The translations under genes and the position numbers were made by a program. DNA of 64,000 nt from Micromonospora humi. Its GTDB lineage: Bacteria; Actinomycetota; Actinomycetes; Mycobacteriales; Micromonosporaceae. This document shows positions 33,213 to 40,520 of the stretch, piece after piece. How positions within the stretch are numbered: position 1 is the first letter of the stretch; each line of letters opens with the position of its first letter. A model generated the notes under the pieces. It did no database searches and had not been told where the DNA came from. It saw nothing but the letters and a program-made list of their open reading frames with translations. The stretch covers positions 1 to 64,000 of the forward strand of contig NZ_FMDM01000015.1 of assembly GCF_900090105.1 (NCBI RefSeq). The letters are read 5' to 3'.

Positions 33213-33800
33213 TCAGCCGGCCACCCGGATCAGGCGGGCGGAGAGGTGCGGGCTGAGCGGGTGACCCATCGCGGCCATCTCCTGCGCGTAGAGCAGGGCG
33301 CCCTCGACGATGCCGAACAGGCGGGCGCCGGCCGTGACCTCCTTCGCCGTCGCGGTGCGGACGACCGCGTCGGTGGAGAACTCGATCTGGGTGCCCTTGC
33401 GCTTGCCGATGTGCAGCTCCATCACGCCGGTCGGCACGCTCATCAGCGCCTCGATCTCGTCGGTGACCCGCTCGCCGTCCAGCACCGGACGCCACCAGCC
33501 GACCTCGCGACCGGCCGGGCGGACCGGTCGGCTCTGCTCGTCGAGGATCCAGGCCCGCGACTCGTAGAGCAGGAACGGCCGGCCGTCGTGGCTGATCCGG
33601 ATCTCCTGGGCGAAGTCGAAGTCCTCGATCGTCGGGAAGCCGCCCCGACCCCGGCCGCGCCACACCCCGATGTACGGCAGCAGCCCGTCCAGGCTGGGGT
33701 GCAGCTTCGGGCCGACGCGCAGGTCGTGGCTCTCCTCGTACGGGTACTCCTCGACCGGGGGCGCGTTCAGCCACGGCGGCTGAAGCGGATTCTCACTCAC
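33213..33800 (-). CDS. Nitrobindin-like heme-binding beta-barrel (DUF1794)
   Basis: This 195-residue protein has the fatty-acid-binding-like barrel of the nitrobindin family: LHPSLDGLLPYIGVWRGRGRGGFPTIEDFDFAQEIRISHDGRPFLLYESRAW, then EVGWWRPV and SVPTGVMELHIGKRKGTQIEF, ending MGHPLSPHLSARLIRV with a His that in characterised members ligates heme iron. Such proteins bind ferric heme and isomerise peroxynitrite or bind NO. GTG at 33800 has GAAGG upstream. A 36-base gap separates it from fur downstream, so it is probably in the same transcript, fitting an iron/redox theme. Confidence 0.87.
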   Translation of the reverse strand: MSENPLQPPWLNAPPVEEYPYEESHDLRVGPKLHPSLDGLLPYIGVWRGRGRGGFPTIEDFDFAQEIRISHDGRPFLLYESRAWILDEQSRPVRPAGREVGWWRPVLDGERVTDEIEALMSVPTGVMELHIGKRKGTQIEFSTDAVVRTATAKEVTAGARLFGIVEGALLYAQEMAAMGHPLSPHLSARLIRVAG

Positions 33801-33855
33801 CGGGCCACCTTCGTTCGCGCCTGCGGGGCTCGCAAACCCGGCTCACTCCTCACGC

Positions 33856-33960
33856 TCACCATCTACCTCTTGCTATCCGGACCGCGACATAGACCAGGCC
33901 ACCGGCGAGCGCGCCGAGGCCGGCGACCAGCAGGCTGACGAACCCGATCTCGGTAACCAT
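33856..33960 (-). CDS. Small single-span membrane protein
   Basis: This 34-residue frame (MVTEIGFVSLLVAGLGALAGG, then LVYVAVRIARGRW) is one hydrophobic helix with a basic C-terminal end. An alternative ATG nine bases upstream (33969) adds three residues. Codon third positions are mostly G/C and the frame lies just upstream of the nitrobindin-like gene on the same strand. Its start region overlaps the promoter of the divergent DsrE gene. No family is recognised; it may be a membrane regulator or orphan microprotein. Confidence 0.55.
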   Translation of the reverse strand: MVTEIGFVSLLVAGLGALAGGLVYVAVRIARGRW

Positions 33961-33984
33961 CCGGGCCATCCTATGCTGGGCGGC

Positions 33985-34347
33985 ATGACGCGCACTCTCG
34001 TCGTCAAGGCCACCGCCGGGGCGGACGCCCCGGAACGCTGCGCCCAGGCGTTCACCGTCGCCGCCACCGCGGCCGCGGCCGGGGTGGACGTGTCGCTCTG
34101 GCTGACCGGCGAGTCGACCTGGTTCGCGTTGCCCGGTCGGGCGGAGTCGTTCGAGCTGCCGCACTCGGCGCCGCTGGGCGAGCTGCTGCACGTGATCCTC
34201 ACCACCGGCCGGGTGACCGCCTGCACCCAGTGCGCCGCCCGCCGGGACATCGGCCCGGACGACGTGCTGCCGGGCGTCCGGATCGCCGGGGCGGCGGTCT
34301 TCGTCGAGGAGGCGATGGCCGAGGGCGTGCAGGCCCTGGTCTACTGA
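33985..34347 (+). CDS. DsrE/DsrF-like small protein
   Basis: This 120-residue cytoplasmic protein resembles the DsrE/F/H family of small sulfur-carrier or redox proteins: VVKATAGADAPERCAQAFTVAATAAAAGVDVSLWLTGE, LGELLHVILTTGRVTACTQCAARRDIG and GAAVFVEEAMAEGVQALVY. The CTQC pair is where an active-site cysteine would lie. Sulfur transfer is inferred only from the family. ATG at 33985 is fixed by TATGCT at 33972-33977, seven bases upstream, giving a leaderless mRNA. Confidence 0.82.
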   Translation: MTRTLVVKATAGADAPERCAQAFTVAATAAAAGVDVSLWLTGESTWFALPGRAESFELPHSAPLGELLHVILTTGRVTACTQCAARRDIGPDDVLPGVRIAGAAVFVEEAMAEGVQALVY

Positions 34348-34426
34348 ACCGGCCCGCCGGGTTGTCCATTCTGACCGGTGCGCCGATCCTGACCCGTTAT
34401 GCCCCATTCGCGCCTACCATTCGAAT

Positions 34427-34810
34427 GTGAGTGAGGCGATCGAACGATTCTTCGCGTCCCTGCCGGCGCGCGCCCCCGCCCTGTTGCGCAGCCCGATCGG
34501 CGGCACCCTCCAGATCGACCTGACCGACGGCAACCACACCGAACATTGGTACGTGACGCTGGCGCCCGGCTCGGCCCGGGTCAGCCGGCAGGAGGAACAC
34601 CCGGCGGACGCCGTCCTCACCATCGGCACCCCGCTCTTCGAAGGCCTGGTCACCGGCCGGGAGGCCGCGCTGTCGGTGGTGCTGCGCAACGAGGCCACGT
34701 TCGGCGGGCACGTCGTGCTGTTCCTGGCGCTCCGCCGCTTCCTGCCCGACCCGCCCGACGTCCGGGACCCCCGGGAGACCGCCCGCGAACACGTCCGGCG
34801 GTCGGCGTGA
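34427..34810 (+). CDS. SCP2-like sterol/lipid-carrier domain protein
   Basis: This 127-residue protein is an SCP2 fold (GTLQIDLTDGNHTEHWYVTLAPGSARVSRQEEHPADAVLTIGTPLFEGLVTGREAALSVVLRNEATFGGHVVLFLALRRFLP), known for binding hydrophobic ligands; no sterol metabolism need be implied. GTG at 34427 follows TACCAT (34415-34420) by six bases. Its stop overlaps the GTG of the debranching enzyme by four bases, which ties the two translationally; the functional reason is not obvious. Confidence 0.83.
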   Translation: MSEAIERFFASLPARAPALLRSPIGGTLQIDLTDGNHTEHWYVTLAPGSARVSRQEEHPADAVLTIGTPLFEGLVTGREAALSVVLRNEATFGGHVVLFLALRRFLPDPPDVRDPRETAREHVRRSA

Positions 34811-36864
34811 AGGAACGGGTCAGCATCCTCGACGGCAACACGTTCCTGGTCAGCGACCGACGCGGCAACATCGAACCGTCGTACGACTTCCCCACCGGGC
34901 TGTTCTCCTTCGACACCCGGTTCATCTCGACCTGGATCCTCTCCCTCGACGGCCAACTGCTGCACGCGCTCTCCATCGACGACTCGCTCTCCTACAAGAC
35001 CCGGTTCTTCATGGTCCCCGGCGAACCGACGCACTACCTGGACGCGGACGTGTCGGTGATCCGCAGCCGCTCCATCGGCGGCAGCTTCGACGAGGAACTG
35101 ACCCTGCTCAACCACTCCGAGCAGGAGAAGGAGTTCCGTCTCCGGCTCGACATCGGCTCCGACTTCGCCGACCTCTTCGAGATCAAGCACCAGCGGGAGA
35201 AGAAGGGCAGCACCACGCCGACGGTGGAGGAGAACGGCCTGCGGCTCACCTACCGCCGGCAGGGATTCCACCGGGAGGCCATGATCAGCAGTACCGCCCC
35301 GGCCGAGGTCGACCGGGACGGGATGACGTTCCGGATCCGCATCGCGGCGCACGGCGAGTGGACCACCCGGCTGCACGTCGCCACCGTGATCTACGGGGCG
35401 CGGGGCGAGGACATCCGGGCCACCCTGCCACTCGGCGGCCACCGCTCGGTGGCGGCCATCGAGGCCGAGCAGAACGCGCTCATCGAACGCGCGCCCACGC
35501 TGGGCTGCGACTGTGAGCCGCTGGCCGGGGCGTACCGGCGCAGCCTCACCGACCTGGCCGCCCTCCGGTACGAGTCGATCACGCTCGGCGTGCGGCTGGT
35601 CGCCGCCGGCCTGCCCTGGTTCATGACGCTGTTCGGCCGGGACAGCATCTTCACCTCGCTGCAGATCCTGCCCTTCCTGCCCGAGATGATCCAGCCGACC
35701 ATCCTCATGCTGGCCGGGTTGCAGGGCGTGCGGATCGACGACTTCCGGGACGAGGAGCCCGGCAAGATCCTGCACGAACTGCGGTACGGCGAGACCGCCG
35801 GCTTCCAGGAGCAGCCGCACTCCCCGTACTACGGCGCGGCCGACACCACCGCGCTCTTCGTGATCCTGCTCGACGAGTACGAGCGGTGGACCGGGGACAC
35901 GAAGCTGGTGCGCCAACTGGAACAGGAGACCCGGGCGGCGCTGGCCTGGCTCGACACGTACGGGGACCTGCTCGGCACGGGCTACGTCTGGTACATGACC
36001 CGCAACCCGGAGAGCGGACTGCCCAACCAGTGCTGGAAGGACTCCCCGGACGCCATCTCCTACTCCGACGGCCGGCTGCCGCCGTTCCCCCGCGCCACCT
36101 GCGAACTACAGGGGTACGCCTACGACGCCAAGCGGCGCGGCGCCCGGATGGCCCGCGAGCTGTGGGGCGACCCGGCGTACGCGGACCGGCTGGAACGCGA
36201 GGCGGCGGCGCTCAAGGAGCGGTTCAACCGCGACTTCTGGATCCCGGAACGGGAGTACTACGCGCTGGCCCTCGACCCGCAGGGCCGGCACGTGGACGCG
36301 CTCACCTCCAACATCGGCCACCTGCTGTGGAGCGGCATCGTCGACGAAGCCCGCGCGCCGGCGGTCGCCGCGCACCTGCTCGGCCCGCGCCTCTTCTCCG
36401 GCTGGGGCGTCCGCACGCTCGCCGACGACCAGGGCCGCTACAACCCGATCGGCTACCACGTCGGCACGGTGTGGCCGTTCGACAACTCGATCATCGCCTG
36501 GGGCCTGTGGAAGTACGGCTTCCGGGACGAGGCGGGCCAGATCTGCGACGCGATGCTCAGCGCGTCCCGCTACTTCAACGGGCGGCTCCCCGAGGCGTTC
36601 GCCGGCTACGAACGCGGCCTCACCGACTACCCGGTGCAGTATCCGACCGCGTGCAGCCCGCAGGCCTGGTCCGCCGGCACCCCCCTGCTGCTGCTCCGGG
36701 TGATGCTGGGGCTGGAGCCGCAGGGCGAGCACCTGATCATCGATCCGGCGGTGCCGCCGGGGATGGGCCGGGTGGAACTGCTCGACATCCCCGGCCGGTG
36801 GGGACGGGTGGACGCGTTGGGCCGCAGCCGCGCCCCGCACGACGACGAGAACCACCGGCACTGA
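34807..36864 (+). CDS. Glycogen debranching-type amylo-alpha-1,6-glucosidase
   Basis: This 685-residue enzyme has the N-terminal GDE_N domain (GNTFLVSDRRGNIEPSYDFPTGLFSFDTRFISTWILSLDG) and a C-terminal (alpha/alpha)6 barrel with LPWFMTLFGRDSIFTSLQILPF, GKILHELRYGE, NPESGLPNQCWKDSPDAISYSDGRLPPFPRATCELQGYAYDA and SGWGVRTLADDQGRYNPIGYHVGTVWPFDNSI. These blocks are typical of bacterial amylo-alpha-1,6-glucosidase-like proteins acting on glycogen stubs or trehalose-linked glucans. GTG at 34807 overlaps the SCP2 gene. The protein is cytoplasmic. No other glycogen gene is in the window. Confidence 0.88.
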   Translation: MKERVSILDGNTFLVSDRRGNIEPSYDFPTGLFSFDTRFISTWILSLDGQLLHALSIDDSLSYKTRFFMVPGEPTHYLDADVSVIRSRSIGGSFDEELTLLNHSEQEKEFRLRLDIGSDFADLFEIKHQREKKGSTTPTVEENGLRLTYRRQGFHREAMISSTAPAEVDRDGMTFRIRIAAHGEWTTRLHVATVIYGARGEDIRATLPLGGHRSVAAIEAEQNALIERAPTLGCDCEPLAGAYRRSLTDLAALRYESITLGVRLVAAGLPWFMTLFGRDSIFTSLQILPFLPEMIQPTILMLAGLQGVRIDDFRDEEPGKILHELRYGETAGFQEQPHSPYYGAADTTALFVILLDEYERWTGDTKLVRQLEQETRAALAWLDTYGDLLGTGYVWYMTRNPESGLPNQCWKDSPDAISYSDGRLPPFPRATCELQGYAYDAKRRGARMARELWGDPAYADRLEREAAALKERFNRDFWIPEREYYALALDPQGRHVDALTSNIGHLLWSGIVDEARAPAVAAHLLGPRLFSGWGVRTLADDQGRYNPIGYHVGTVWPFDNSIIAWGLWKYGFRDEAGQICDAMLSASRYFNGRLPEAFAGYERGLTDYPVQYPTACSPQAWSAGTPLLLLRVMLGLEPQGEHLIIDPAVPPGMGRVELLDIPGRWGRVDALGRSRAPHDDENHRH

Positions 36865-36877
36865 GCCCGGCCGGGGT

Positions 36878-37726
36878 TCAGGACGGGCAGGAGGTGGTCA
36901 CCGCCACCCGGACCCGCTCGTCGACCCGCTCCGCCAGCACCGCCGGATCACCCGGTCGGGCGTACCGGTCGACGGAGTCCACCACCGGCGCGGCGCCGGC
37001 GCCGAACGCGGCGGCCAGCCGCTGGTCCGCCGGCGCGGCCGCCTCGGCGCGGGCGGTCCGGGCGGTGCCACCGCCGGGGCAGGGCGCGGTCAGCACCTGG
37101 ACCGCCCCGGTCGCGCCGCCCCAGCGGCCCAACGCGCGGGCCAGCGCGGCGGACTCCCCGGCGGCGTCGGCGGCCGGGGCGCGGTAGCCCGCGCCGACCG
37201 GACGGCAGCCGGTGGCGGCGGTCAGCAGCACCCGCCCGGGCCCACCGGGCCGGCCCTCGACCGCCACGAAGTCGCCGGCGTCGGCGCGCAGCAGCGGCTC
37301 GCCGTCGAACGACGAGACGCCCGCCCGCCATTCCGACGGCAACCGGTCGGCCACCCGACGCAGCACGTCGCGGGCGTCGCCGCCGGCGGTCGCCACCTCG
37401 ATGCCGCGCTCCAGGGCCGTGCCCCGTTCCAGCGGGGTCACCCGGCAGTCCCGCTCCAGCCGGTCGGGCAGGAGCGCCGGCACCCCCGCCGCACCGACCG
37501 CGGCACTCAGCTCGCCGATCGCCCGGTCCACCACCGGGCCGGCCTGGTCCAGGGAGCGCTGCTCCTTGACGGTGGGCGGATCGTTGCGTACGGACCACCA
37601 GGTCAACCCGGCGAGCAGCACCGCCCACACCACCGCGGCGACCACCAACCAGCGCTGCCGGCGCCGGCCGGAACCGACCTGGTCGGGACGGGTGGGCGGG
37701 GCGTAGCCCGGCTGGACGGCACTCAC
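36878..37726 (-). CDS. Uncharacterised membrane-anchored protein
   Basis: This 282-residue protein has a short basic N-terminus, one membrane span (RWLVVAAVVWAVLLAGLTWWSV, about 25-46) and an extracytoplasmic domain of ~230 residues rich in Ala/Gly/Arg, with a pair of cysteines (LERDCRVTP and TAPCPGG) and a C-terminal VTTSCPS. No family is recognised. GTG at 37726 overlaps the stop of a small frame upstream by four bases (GTGA). It converges on the debranching-enzyme gene with a 13-base gap. Confidence 0.72.
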   Translation of the reverse strand: MSAVQPGYAPPTRPDQVGSGRRRQRWLVVAAVVWAVLLAGLTWWSVRNDPPTVKEQRSLDQAGPVVDRAIGELSAAVGAAGVPALLPDRLERDCRVTPLERGTALERGIEVATAGGDARDVLRRVADRLPSEWRAGVSSFDGEPLLRADAGDFVAVEGRPGGPGRVLLTAATGCRPVGAGYRAPAADAAGESAALARALGRWGGATGAVQVLTAPCPGGGTARTARAEAAAPADQRLAAAFGAGAAPVVDSVDRYARPGDPAVLAERVDERVRVAVTTSCPS

Positions 37727-37917
37727 CGGGTCATGGTGTCACGCGTCGGCGAACCGCCCGCCCGCGGCTGGGCACCCCGGTCAGGCCGGGACGGACCGCC
37801 GGGACAGCAGCCACAACAGGTAGAAGGGGCGCTGACGCAGCTCGCCGCGACGGTCGCCACCGCGGCGCCGGCGGCCTGCAGGTAGCGACGGGCGTAGCCG
37901 GCGACGTCGTCAGGCAC
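37723..37917 (-). CDS. Possible small coupled ORF, function unknown
   Basis: A 64-codon frame starts with GTG at 37917 after AGAGGGG and stops at 37723, overlapping the next gene's GTG by four bases, the usual sign of translational coupling. It opens VPDDVAGYARRYLQAAGAAVATVAASC and then becomes Cys/Pro/Gly-rich (STCCGCCPGGPSR). High third-position GC is clear in the first ~30 codons but fades afterwards, and other minus-strand frames also stay open here, so it may be partly spurious. Confidence 0.4.
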   Translation of the reverse strand: MPDDVAGYARRYLQAAGAAVATVAASCVSAPSTCCGCCPGGPSRPDRGAQPRAGGSPTRDTMTR

Positions 37918-38058
37918 CTCGGTCCCCTCTCGGCGCGGCGGAAGGCCGGCGCCCAGCGTGCCACCCCCGGGCAAGGAGAGCCGTGGACGCCCGTGGCCCG
38001 CCACCCCGGACGGGGGCGGCGGGCCACGATCTCAGCGTGTGGGTCAGGCGGCGCGGGC

Positions 38059-38113
38059 GTTAAGAAGGGGCCCTTCCTCTACCGGAAGCGTTAACAGGGG
38101 GCCCCTCCTTACA
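38059..38113. repeat. GGGGCCC intergenic repeat, type I linker
   Basis: CGTTAAGAAGGGGCCCTTCC, the linker CTCTACCGGAAGCGTTAA and CAGGGGGCCCCTCCTTAC match the copies at 3674 and 31589. The right edge TTAC provides the TAA stop of sseC at 38109-38111 (minus strand). Confidence 0.85.
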
Positions 38114-38432
38114 CCTTCACGGTGACGGTGACCTCGTTGATGCCGCGGGCGGCCGTGACGGCGGTGTCGCCGTTGCCGTGGCGGGAGAGCGCCCGCAGCG
38201 TCCACGAGCCCGGCGCGGCGAAGAACCGGAACTGACCGGCCGGGGACGTCACCACCTCGGCGGTGAACTCACCCGTCGAGTCGAGCAGCCGGACGTACGC
38301 GCCCGGCACGGCCTCGCCGGACTCGGCCAGCACCTGACCGGTGATCACGGTTTCCTTCTCCAGGTCCAGGCTCGCCGGCAGGGGGGCGGCCTGGTCCGGC
38401 GCGGCGCAGCCGGCAGCGGTCGGAGCGGTCAT
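38109..38432 (-). CDS. sseC: DUF1416 protein (SseC-like), partner of sulfurtransferase
   Basis: This 107-residue protein is mostly one beta-sandwich (VITGQVLAESGEAVPGAYVRLLDSTGEFTAEVVTSPAGQFRFFAAPGSWTLRALSRHGNGDTAVTAARGINEVTVTV) resembling carboxypeptidase-regulatory or transthyretin-like folds. DUF1416 genes accompany CysA-type sulfurtransferases throughout actinobacteria (SseC beside CysA in M. tuberculosis), so a role in sulfur transfer or its control is inferred, not shown. ATG at 38432 is used; GTG at 38438 overlaps the sulfurtransferase stop by four bases and is an equally plausible start, two codons longer. The stop TAA comes from the repeat. Confidence 0.87.
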   Translation of the reverse strand: MTAPTAAGCAAPDQAAPLPASLDLEKETVITGQVLAESGEAVPGAYVRLLDSTGEFTAEVVTSPAGQFRFFAAPGSWTLRALSRHGNGDTAVTAARGINEVTVTVKV

Positions 38433-38434
38433 GG

Positions 38435-39283
38435 TCACGCCTCCCCGGGCTCGTCGCCGAGGGCCACCGGCACACCGACCAGCGAGCCGTACTCGGTCCA
38501 GGATCCGTCGTAGTTCTTCACGTTCCGGTGCCCGAGCAGCTCCTGGAGCACGAACCAGGTGTGCGACGAGCGCTCGCCGATCCGGCAGTAGGCGATGGTC
38601 TCCTTGCCGTCGTCCAGCCCGGCGGCGGCGTAGATCTTGCGCAGCTCGTCGTCGGACTTGAACGTGCCGTCCTCGTTGGCCGCCTTGGACCATGGCACGC
38701 TGATCGCGGTCGGCACGTGCCCGGCCCGCTGCGCCTGCTCCTGCGGGAGGTGGGCCGGGGCGAGCAGCCGGCCGGCGTACTCGTCGGGGCTGCGCACGTC
38801 GACCAGGTTCTTGGTGCCGATCGCGTCGACCACCTCGTCGCGGAACGCGCGGATCGAGGTGTCCGGCGCCTGCGCGACATACTGCGTGGCCGGGCGGGTC
38901 ACCGCGTCCTGCACGAGCGGGCGGGCGTCCAGCTCCCACTTCTTGCGGCCGCCGTCGAGCAGCTTGACGTCGCGGTGGCCGTAGAGCTTGAAGTACCAGT
39001 ACGCGTACGCGGCGAACCAGTTGTTGTTGCCGCCGTAGAGGATGACGGTGTCGTCGTTGGCGATGCCCCGCTCGGAGAGCAACGCGGCGAACTGCTCCTG
39101 GTTGACGAAGTCCCGGCGGATCTGGTCCTGCAGGTCGGTCTTCCAGTCGAGCTTGATCGCGCCGGCGATGTGGCCGGTGTCGTAGGCCGAGGTGTCCTCG
39201 TCGACCTCGACGAAGACGACGCCCGGGGCGTCGAGGTTCTTCTCGGCCCACTCGGCCGAGACGAGTGCGGTGTCGCGACTCAT
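38435..39283 (-). CDS. Thiosulfate sulfurtransferase (rhodanese tandem)
   Basis: This 282-residue enzyme has two rhodanese domains. The N-terminal one (VSAEWAEKNLDAPGVVFVEVDEDTSAYDTGHIAGAIKLDW) is non-catalytic; the C-terminal one holds the active-site loop AYCRIGERSSHTWFVLQELLG with Cys near residue 233, the CRxGERSS form typical of actinobacterial CysA/SseA proteins. It moves sulfane sulfur from thiosulfate to a thiol acceptor in the cytoplasm. ATG at 39283 has AGGGAG about 10 bases upstream. sseC follows, overlapping or adjacent, and a cysteine-rich leader peptide gene lies 196 bases upstream on the same strand, so expression is probably set by cysteine supply. Confidence 0.93.
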   Translation of the reverse strand: MSRDTALVSAEWAEKNLDAPGVVFVEVDEDTSAYDTGHIAGAIKLDWKTDLQDQIRRDFVNQEQFAALLSERGIANDDTVILYGGNNNWFAAYAYWYFKLYGHRDVKLLDGGRKKWELDARPLVQDAVTRPATQYVAQAPDTSIRAFRDEVVDAIGTKNLVDVRSPDEYAGRLLAPAHLPQEQAQRAGHVPTAISVPWSKAANEDGTFKSDDELRKIYAAAGLDDGKETIAYCRIGERSSHTWFVLQELLGHRNVKNYDGSWTEYGSLVGVPVALGDEPGEA

Positions 39284-39479
39284 CAGATCACTCCCTGGTG
39301 AGGATGGGTGGTGAGCCTGCGCGCGGAGATCGAAGTCGGTGGTTGTCGCACCACGCGCGGGACCCAGAGCTAGGAACGGATCACGGGTACGTGCGACGGC
39401 GCCGCTGCCGGGCGTTGAGGGGGGTGTTGTGGACCCTTGGTGCCGATGGCCGCTCAGGCGGCCGGAGACAGCCCCGCCG
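39284..39479 (-). promoter_or_regulatory. Leader region between Cys-rich peptide and sulfurtransferase
   Basis: The 196-base mRNA segment after the leader peptide stop can form GGCCGC-CTGA-GCGGCC directly downstream, then further GC-rich stems (CCGGCAGCGGCGCCG). This is where ribosome stalling on cysteine codons would decide between alternative structures. I cannot fold it here, so the switch is inferred. Confidence 0.5.
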
Positions 39480-39557
39480 TCAGATGACGGGGCGACACAG
39501 GCAGGTGGCCACGCGGCACAGGTCGACCGCGCGCCGTTTGGTGAGGTGGGTCCCCAT
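39480..39557 (-). CDS. Cysteine-rich attenuator leader peptide
   Basis: A 25-codon frame begins with ATG at 39557 and ends with TGA at 39480. It contains RRAVDLCRVATCLCR, the pattern of the small actinobacterial leader peptides found ahead of sulfur-assimilation and sulfurtransferase genes, with three cysteines in nine residues. TAGTGT (complement of 39566-39571) lies eight bases upstream of the ATG, so translation probably begins at or next to the mRNA 5' end. The expected job is to sense charged Cys-tRNA: slow translation of the Cys codons would alter folding of the following leader and raise expression of the sulfurtransferase operon. Such cysteine attenuation is known for similar uORFs in mycobacteria. 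Confidence 0.85.
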   Translation of the reverse strand: MGTHLTKRRAVDLCRVATCLCRPVI

Positions 39558-39628
39558 GGGCAGGGACACTACCAGCCGGACCGGCAGGTGGCACCGGCCC
39601 GACCAGCATGCGAGATCGAGGAGCGACA

Positions 39629-39664
39629 GCCGGCTGAGTTGATGCAGGCCGGCTCTCAGCCGGC
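39629..39664 (-). terminator. Hairpin at the end of the DUF2993 gene
   Basis: GCCGGCTGAG pairs with CTCAGCCGGC across 16 bases. The DUF2993 stop codon lies within the stem, and the leader-peptide promoter begins beyond it, so it insulates the two minus-strand units. Confidence 0.65.
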
Positions 39665-40438
39665 GGAGTTGATCGGGACGTTCTTGGCGTCCGCGTCGAC
39701 CACCAGGCCCTCCGGCGTCGGCTGGACCTTGCGGAGGTTGAGCTGGAACGGCAGCTCCGGCAGCGGCACGTCGATCGAGATGCTCTTGGCGTAGTTGGCC
39801 AGCAGCGTCCGGGCCAGCGCCACGTTCGGCAGGCCCTCGGCGGTGAGGTCGTTGAACCGCAGCGCCACCTTGCCGTCGGCCACTGTCACGTCGGCGATGC
39901 CGTTGACGGTCAGCTTGACGCCCAGGATGTCCACCGGCGCGGTCACCGCCAGCTTGCCGTCCCGCTCGCCGAGCGTCAGGCCGGGCCGCTTGATCAGCTT
40001 GGCCAGGCTGTCGTAGGTGACGGTGCCCCGCCCGTCGACGGTCTGGGCCACCACGTCGCCCTGACCGGAGCGGAGCGTGTCCAGCGACGCGGTCACGTTG
40101 CGGGCGTCCACGTCCAGCCGGGGCACGTCGACCGCGCCGCCCTGCACATTGCCCTTCACGTCGGTCAGCTGGATCGAGATGCGCTCGTACTTCCCGGCCA
40201 ACACCTGGTTGAGGAACGGAAATCCACCCACCTCGACCGTGGGCGCGGCGGACTGCGCGTCCTGCTTGCTGAGCTCCTGCCGCACCTGGTCGGCGATGGC
40301 CCGCTCGGCGACCCCGGCCGCCACCCGGTCGGCGACGACCAGTAGCCCGCCCAGTACCAGCAGCAGGACGACGAAACCGATCAGCACCTTCCGGCCCCGG
40401 CGACGGGGCCGGCCCTCCGCCGGGTACGCCTCTGCCAC
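39656..40438 (-). CDS. DUF2993 membrane-anchored protein
   Basis: This ~260-residue protein has a basic N-terminus, one span (RKVLIGFVVLLLVLGGLLVVADRVAAG) and an exported beta-rich DUF2993 domain (VEVGGFPFLNQVLAGKYERISIQLTDVKGNVQGGAVDVPRLDVDARNV) that resembles lipid-binding LmeA of mycobacteria, where the family takes part in envelope lipid glycan growth. Function here is inferred. GTG at 40438 has GGAGG four bases upstream and is preferred; GTG at 40465 is also open. A TACGGT hexamer further upstream is a likely -10. M. tuberculosis Rv0817c sits at the same place beside glnR, from memory. Confidence 0.82.
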   Translation of the reverse strand: MAEAYPAEGRPRRRGRKVLIGFVVLLLVLGGLLVVADRVAAGVAERAIADQVRQELSKQDAQSAAPTVEVGGFPFLNQVLAGKYERISIQLTDVKGNVQGGAVDVPRLDVDARNVTASLDTLRSGQGDVVAQTVDGRGTVTYDSLAKLIKRPGLTLGERDGKLAVTAPVDILGVKLTVNGIADVTVADGKVALRFNDLTAEGLPNVALARTLLANYAKSISIDVPLPELPFQLNLRKVQPTPEGLVVDADAKNVPINSAG

Positions 40439-40520
40439 GCCGCCTCCAAGCCTCGCCGCCGTCACCGCGTCTCGCGGCGCAACCGTACTTACCCGGGGCG
40501 AGACTTCTCCAACCGGGCGC

